NCBI GenBank assembly: GCA_023653785.1
Contig: JAMKCH010057901.1
Span: 62,001-126,000, forward strand
Direction of reading: 5' to 3'
DNA length: 64,000 bases
From: Ophioderma brevispina
Taxonomy: Eukaryota > Echinodermata > Ophiuroidea > Amphilepidida > Ophiodermatidae
The notes below the pieces were generated by a model. That model saw only the letters and a list, made by a program, of their open reading frames with translations. It was not told the origin of the DNA and did not search any database. Made by a program: the position numbers and the translations under genes. Numbering within the stretch: position 1 is the first letter of the stretch; every line of letters begins with the position of its first letter. Positions 60,601 to 64,000 of this stretch are shown here, piece by piece.

Positions 60601-62231
60601 AAGGAAGTGTAACTTCCAGGATGCTTCGTTATTAATGAGACATTTTCTTAACACGCAATTCCAGCCCATTGCACATTTTGAGAATTTGTCTTATTCTAAG
60701 TGTTTCTCCAGATAAGCTACGGAGACAATCCCCGAAGCAATAAAGGCAACTCCGTAGCTGTAGAGTTTTCAATATCCGAAACAGAGGTGAACACGTATTT
60801 CATTTTGTGAGCGTGGCTCTATCAATATTTTAAGTTTAAAGGGGACGGTGTAGCTCAATCTCGACTGCTTTAAGTGACAGAATATTCAAAAGAATTATTT
60901 GAAAAAGGTACATGAAAACTAAGTATCCTTGCTATGATCGATGAGTAAAGACCTTGAAACAGCCTGACATCATAAGACAAAATGCCGTAATGTCATGTGA
61001 AAAATACATATTATACGACAAAATGTTTATACTGAAAGGGAAAATCACATTAAAAATAGCTTAGTTATAAAGACAGATTGAATAAGTAATATTTGTTGAA
61101 GGCAAAAGGTCGAACGACTTGAAAAACATGTTTTTCGTTTGCAGAGTTAATATAAGCAATAATTTTCTGTCATCTCGAGGTTAACTTGACCTGTTTGACA
61201 TTTCTATGTATTGGAACGGACTATAATCACTCTCATGTTGGCGATATAGAATACTCTAATAGCAATGTGTAATCTTTTTAAAGACATATCTTACAAAATG
61301 AATCCTATACCTTAGGCAAACCTAACCTTTCTGTGAAGGGTGAAAAAGTACACTAATACACACACTCTTGTCTGAATTCGTTGTAATACATATTCTTTTC
61401 CCCTGAACTTTTTTTTTGGTTAACTAAGCATACTTGTTTGAACTGTGTAAATATCTGAGGTACATTTTGTTTGAATAATATAGCATAATATACGCAAGAG
61501 TAGTGAAATGTTCCACGCGACTAAACCAGACTTTCATCGCACTAAAATCTATAACATAACCGTGCCTCCTTAAGCTTGAAAGCTCTTGAATTTCGAACAT
61601 GTTATATGAGTAGTGAAGCGAAGACGAATTTCAATGCCTTAGCTGTGTTGAAGTAGATTTGTCCTCTATTGACCTAAATCTGTTGATTGTCTGGTACAGG
61701 AGGCCATCACTTACTGTAGGGATAGATTTCGGCTTATTTAATATTTGTGAAACGAAACCACACGAAACTGGCTCATTGTAGCCAATTCTTTGGTCTACAT
61801 TTTTACAAGGTGCTGTTCTTTAAGAGACTCCAGCAAGTTGTATGCTGTACAAAAAAGTGATTTCAAGGAAGATTAACAGAAAAACATTATTTTTTACAGT
61901 GAAATAGCCCCATTTGGTTGATTTGCTATAAATGTACAGGAATCTGGAAAATAACAGCTAATTACTTCCATACAAGCGATCGCTTGAACATTCATGGAAT
62001 CCATTTCACTATAAACCAATAACAGGTTTTATGTAATTTTCTGTGAAATCATTTTTTTCTACAGTCTAGAGCTACAAATTGTGGGTGTCTGTACAATTAC
62101 AGTTAAGTTACTTCTAAGAGTGTATGACAATACAACTGTTCGTAAGATTACTTGGTCATGCTGATAGAAGATATTTGAGCTGATTCACTTGGAATTCTAC
62201 TTGGACCTTTGATTCTAATTAAAACACTCCC
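60601..62231. other. Intron 4, middle part, nothing recognised
   Basis: No exon, RNA gene or clear repeat was recognised. Confidence 0.5.
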
Positions 62232-62416
62232 GGAACGAAGACCATTTACCATCTTGTAAAATTAAAATCTCGCAGCATTGTACATAATTGAACCCCAATT
62301 CTTGTGACATCAGATTGGCTTCTGCAAATTGGTTCATTTTTTTTCAATTACCAATTAAACCTCGCCCATCGATATTTAGCAAAACAAGAATATTGATGGT
62401 AAATGGTCTTCGTTCC
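62232..62416. repeat. 22-bp perfect inverted repeat, 140-bp spacer
   Basis: GGAACGAAGACCATTTACCATC at 62232-62253 is perfectly inverted at 62395-62416. Weaker similarity continues outward (AATTAAAACACTCCC against the reverse complement of GTTGTATTTGAATT). Probably the ends of a short MITE-like element. Confidence 0.65.
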
Positions 62417-62885
62417 TGTTGTATTTGAATTCGAACAGAAGGTCGGAGTAGATTTCGAAGGATTTGTGCCTATGGATAATATTGTGACAAAAAATCCTGG
62501 ATGAAAGTAATCCCTGTTCAAATAGGTAACAGTGATGTCATCATTGAATTGTACCCATCTGTACAACAGAACTAGCCTTGGACCTTAACGTATATTCTCT
62601 CTGTTGCTCGTTCAATACCACGAATACCTTCACATAAATGAGAGTTACAGCCTAGACTGCAGAATCTAATGCAGTTGGTTCCAGCAACGACGAAGTTTTG
62701 TAGTTCTGTATCCTTGCCTCGCATGTTTGTTGGCGGCGCGTTTTAGCAACTTTAACACCAACCATTTTGTTTGTGGAACATTGATTGTGATCAAAACAAC
62801 CTAGGATAGTTCTGGGTCAACTATCGTGTCTAAGGACTTCAATTGTAACTTTCTTCGGCATTAGCTTTCAGAAATTACTGAATTT

Positions 62886-63060
62886 CCTGGGAGTTTCCGT
62901 AACCTGACCCATCTGATATACTTTTTTTTTCTGACACACATATGAATTCGGAAACCCTTTACGGAATAAGCACATGTTTATTCCGTTAAGGTTTCCGAAT
63001 TCATAAGTGTGTTAGAAAATAAAGGGTGTCAGATGGGTCAGGTTACGAAAACTCCCGAAT
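62886..63060. mobile_element. Foldback element just upstream of exon 5
   Basis: CTGGGAGTTTCCGTAACCTGACCCATCTGA (from 62887) is inverted as TCAGATGGGTCAGGTTACGAAAACTCCC (63029-63056). The inner CACATATGAATTCGGAAACCCTTTACGGAATAA is inverted as TTATTCCGTTAAGGTTTCCGAATTCATAAGTGTG. The arms are about 85 bp with almost no loop, so the element is nearly one palindrome. It lies about 175 bp before the exon 5 acceptor. Confidence 0.85.
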
Positions 63061-63235
63061 TTCCTACTGTTAAAACTTGAAATTAGCAACAGATGTGATA
63101 TGCGTAACTATTTTTTGCATTTTTATTTCTATTTTTACCTTATCGAAACCTATAATATTTTGAAAATATTTGGAGAGGGACCTACTTCTTGGGTTGTGTG
63201 CAAAAGTAATCATGATTTGTCCTTTAAATGTACAG

Positions 63236-63355
63236 ATACGACGGTGCAGCTTCTGGAATCATAGGATCGTTTACATGGGATATGCAGTTTAGATGGCAGG
63301 GCCTTACTAATGAAGAGAGACGCAAACATGTGATCGACAACACTGCTCCATTAAG
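63236..63355 (+). CDS. GALNT5-like: GALNT exon 5: catalytic domain continuation
   Basis: The acceptor AATGTACAG ends at 63235 and the donor AAG|GTAATG follows 63355; 120 nt, phase 2 to phase 2, matching exon 4 in phase. It encodes YDGAASGIIGSFTWDMQFRW and then QGLTNEERRKHVIDNTAPLR, equivalent to the segment of GT27 enzymes where a GxFxWxxxFxW strand is followed by a variable loop and then R(S/T)PTMAGGLF. The MAGGLF part must be in the next exon, beyond the window. Intact, no indels. Confidence 0.88.
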
Positions 63356-64000
63356 GTAATGTTAGGTTAGGTTATTTGGAAAAATGCGAGCTGTCAGTAG
63401 TCACTCTTGATTTATTTCAGTAACATTAGTTCTACCTATAGCACTTTGGTATTAACTAGGTTGCTTGAAATGATCATAAAAAATGAATGGTATTTTCTAT
63501 TCAATGCTTACAGGTTGGTGGCCTTTAACAAATCAAGGAAGGAAAAATAAAATGTTTTTTTTTCATTTGAAACCATCCCAATTAGAACAACCCTCATCAA
63601 ACCTCAAGTAAAATCAAAGTTGACCAAAGCTTACGCAAAGCGGAGGATATTTAACATAACCATGCTAACAATGCGTTCAGGTTGACTAAACTTTGACTAA
63701 GAGCCTTACTCAGCAGATGTGGGCTGTCCCCTTTTTAATTAACAAGTTTTTGAAGAAGATGAAGGTCACTGCTGCTTATTGTAACTATTTGAAACAAACC
63801 TAAGCAGCTCAACAATACGCATACCGTAGACCGGAATGATTCGGCGTTGCAAACTTCGCCATTCACATTCTATTCCACTCGCCATGTCATGGAATTCGGA
63901 CAACTTGCGTGACAAAAAAAAACAAGAGCTACGCCATTTTGAGAGAATGTGGGGTAAGCCAGGTCTGCAAGTCGATCGACATATATTCCGTGAAAAATGC
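63356..64000. other. Intron 5, start only
   Basis: Begins with the exon 5 donor. No further exon with GT27 motifs (MAGGLF, WGGEN) was seen before the window ends, so the gene continues to the right. Confidence 0.6.

Noticed and set aside
60322..60669. Frames in the GATGTGAGG minisatellite
   Set aside because: Intronic simple-sequence repeat, directly after a confirmed donor.

Overview
This is a eukaryotic, AT-rich, repeat-laden window. No bacterial-style operons, CRISPR arrays or rRNA genes were seen. The only host protein-coding gene I can identify is a polypeptide N-acetylgalactosaminyltransferase (GT27 family, closest by memory to vertebrate GALNT5). It lies on the + strand and begins at 28858. 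Five coding exons are visible (28858-29472, 42061-42267, 51011-51175, 60035-60290, 63236-63355) with introns of 2.9-12.6 kb. The gene runs off the right edge; the MAGGLF and WGGEN part of the catalytic domain and the ricin-type lectin domain are not in the window. Large introns, a deuterostome-looking tRNA-derived SINE, CR1/RTE/Penelope retroelement remnants and TGACCTTTGACCT-type repeats suggest a marine invertebrate deuterostome, perhaps an echinoderm. That taxonomic guess is inference, not proof.

Left part (1-28.8 kb): intergenic. It holds foldback repeats (2.9-3.3 kb, 7.3-8.1 kb) and a long degenerate GTCC/GGAC-rich tandem array (9.2-10.85 kb). A nested transposon stack follows at 11.35-15.33 kb: an inverted-terminal-repeat DNA element encloses a decayed RTE-type LINE, which is itself split by a Penelope-like element with GIY-YIG sequence in two head-to-head inverted copies; a small MITE sits in the left outer arm. 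Further right are a second GTCC/GGAC repeat, three non-LTR retrotransposon 3' fragments, a SINE, and a 246-bp direct duplication flanking one of the LINE fragments. One weak promoter plus first-exon candidate lies at 21.26-21.44 kb.

Right part (28.8-64 kb): the GALNT gene and its introns. Intron 1 holds a long foldback MITE, microsatellites, a tRNA-like SINE head, GTCC/GGAC arrays interrupted by a TIR element, and a CGAGACCCAAAGCGGATCTTATACCGATCTGC-like tandem array. Intron 2 holds a 3.8-kb element with long inverted terminal arms (46243-50014). Introns 3 and 4 hold three near-palindromic short elements and a minisatellite.

Exons 1, 4 and 5 are clean, with intron phases that join correctly. 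Exons 2 and 3 contain several small frame lesions although family residues and intron phases are otherwise preserved. I favour uncorrected sequencing or assembly indels over a true pseudogene, but the sequence alone cannot decide.
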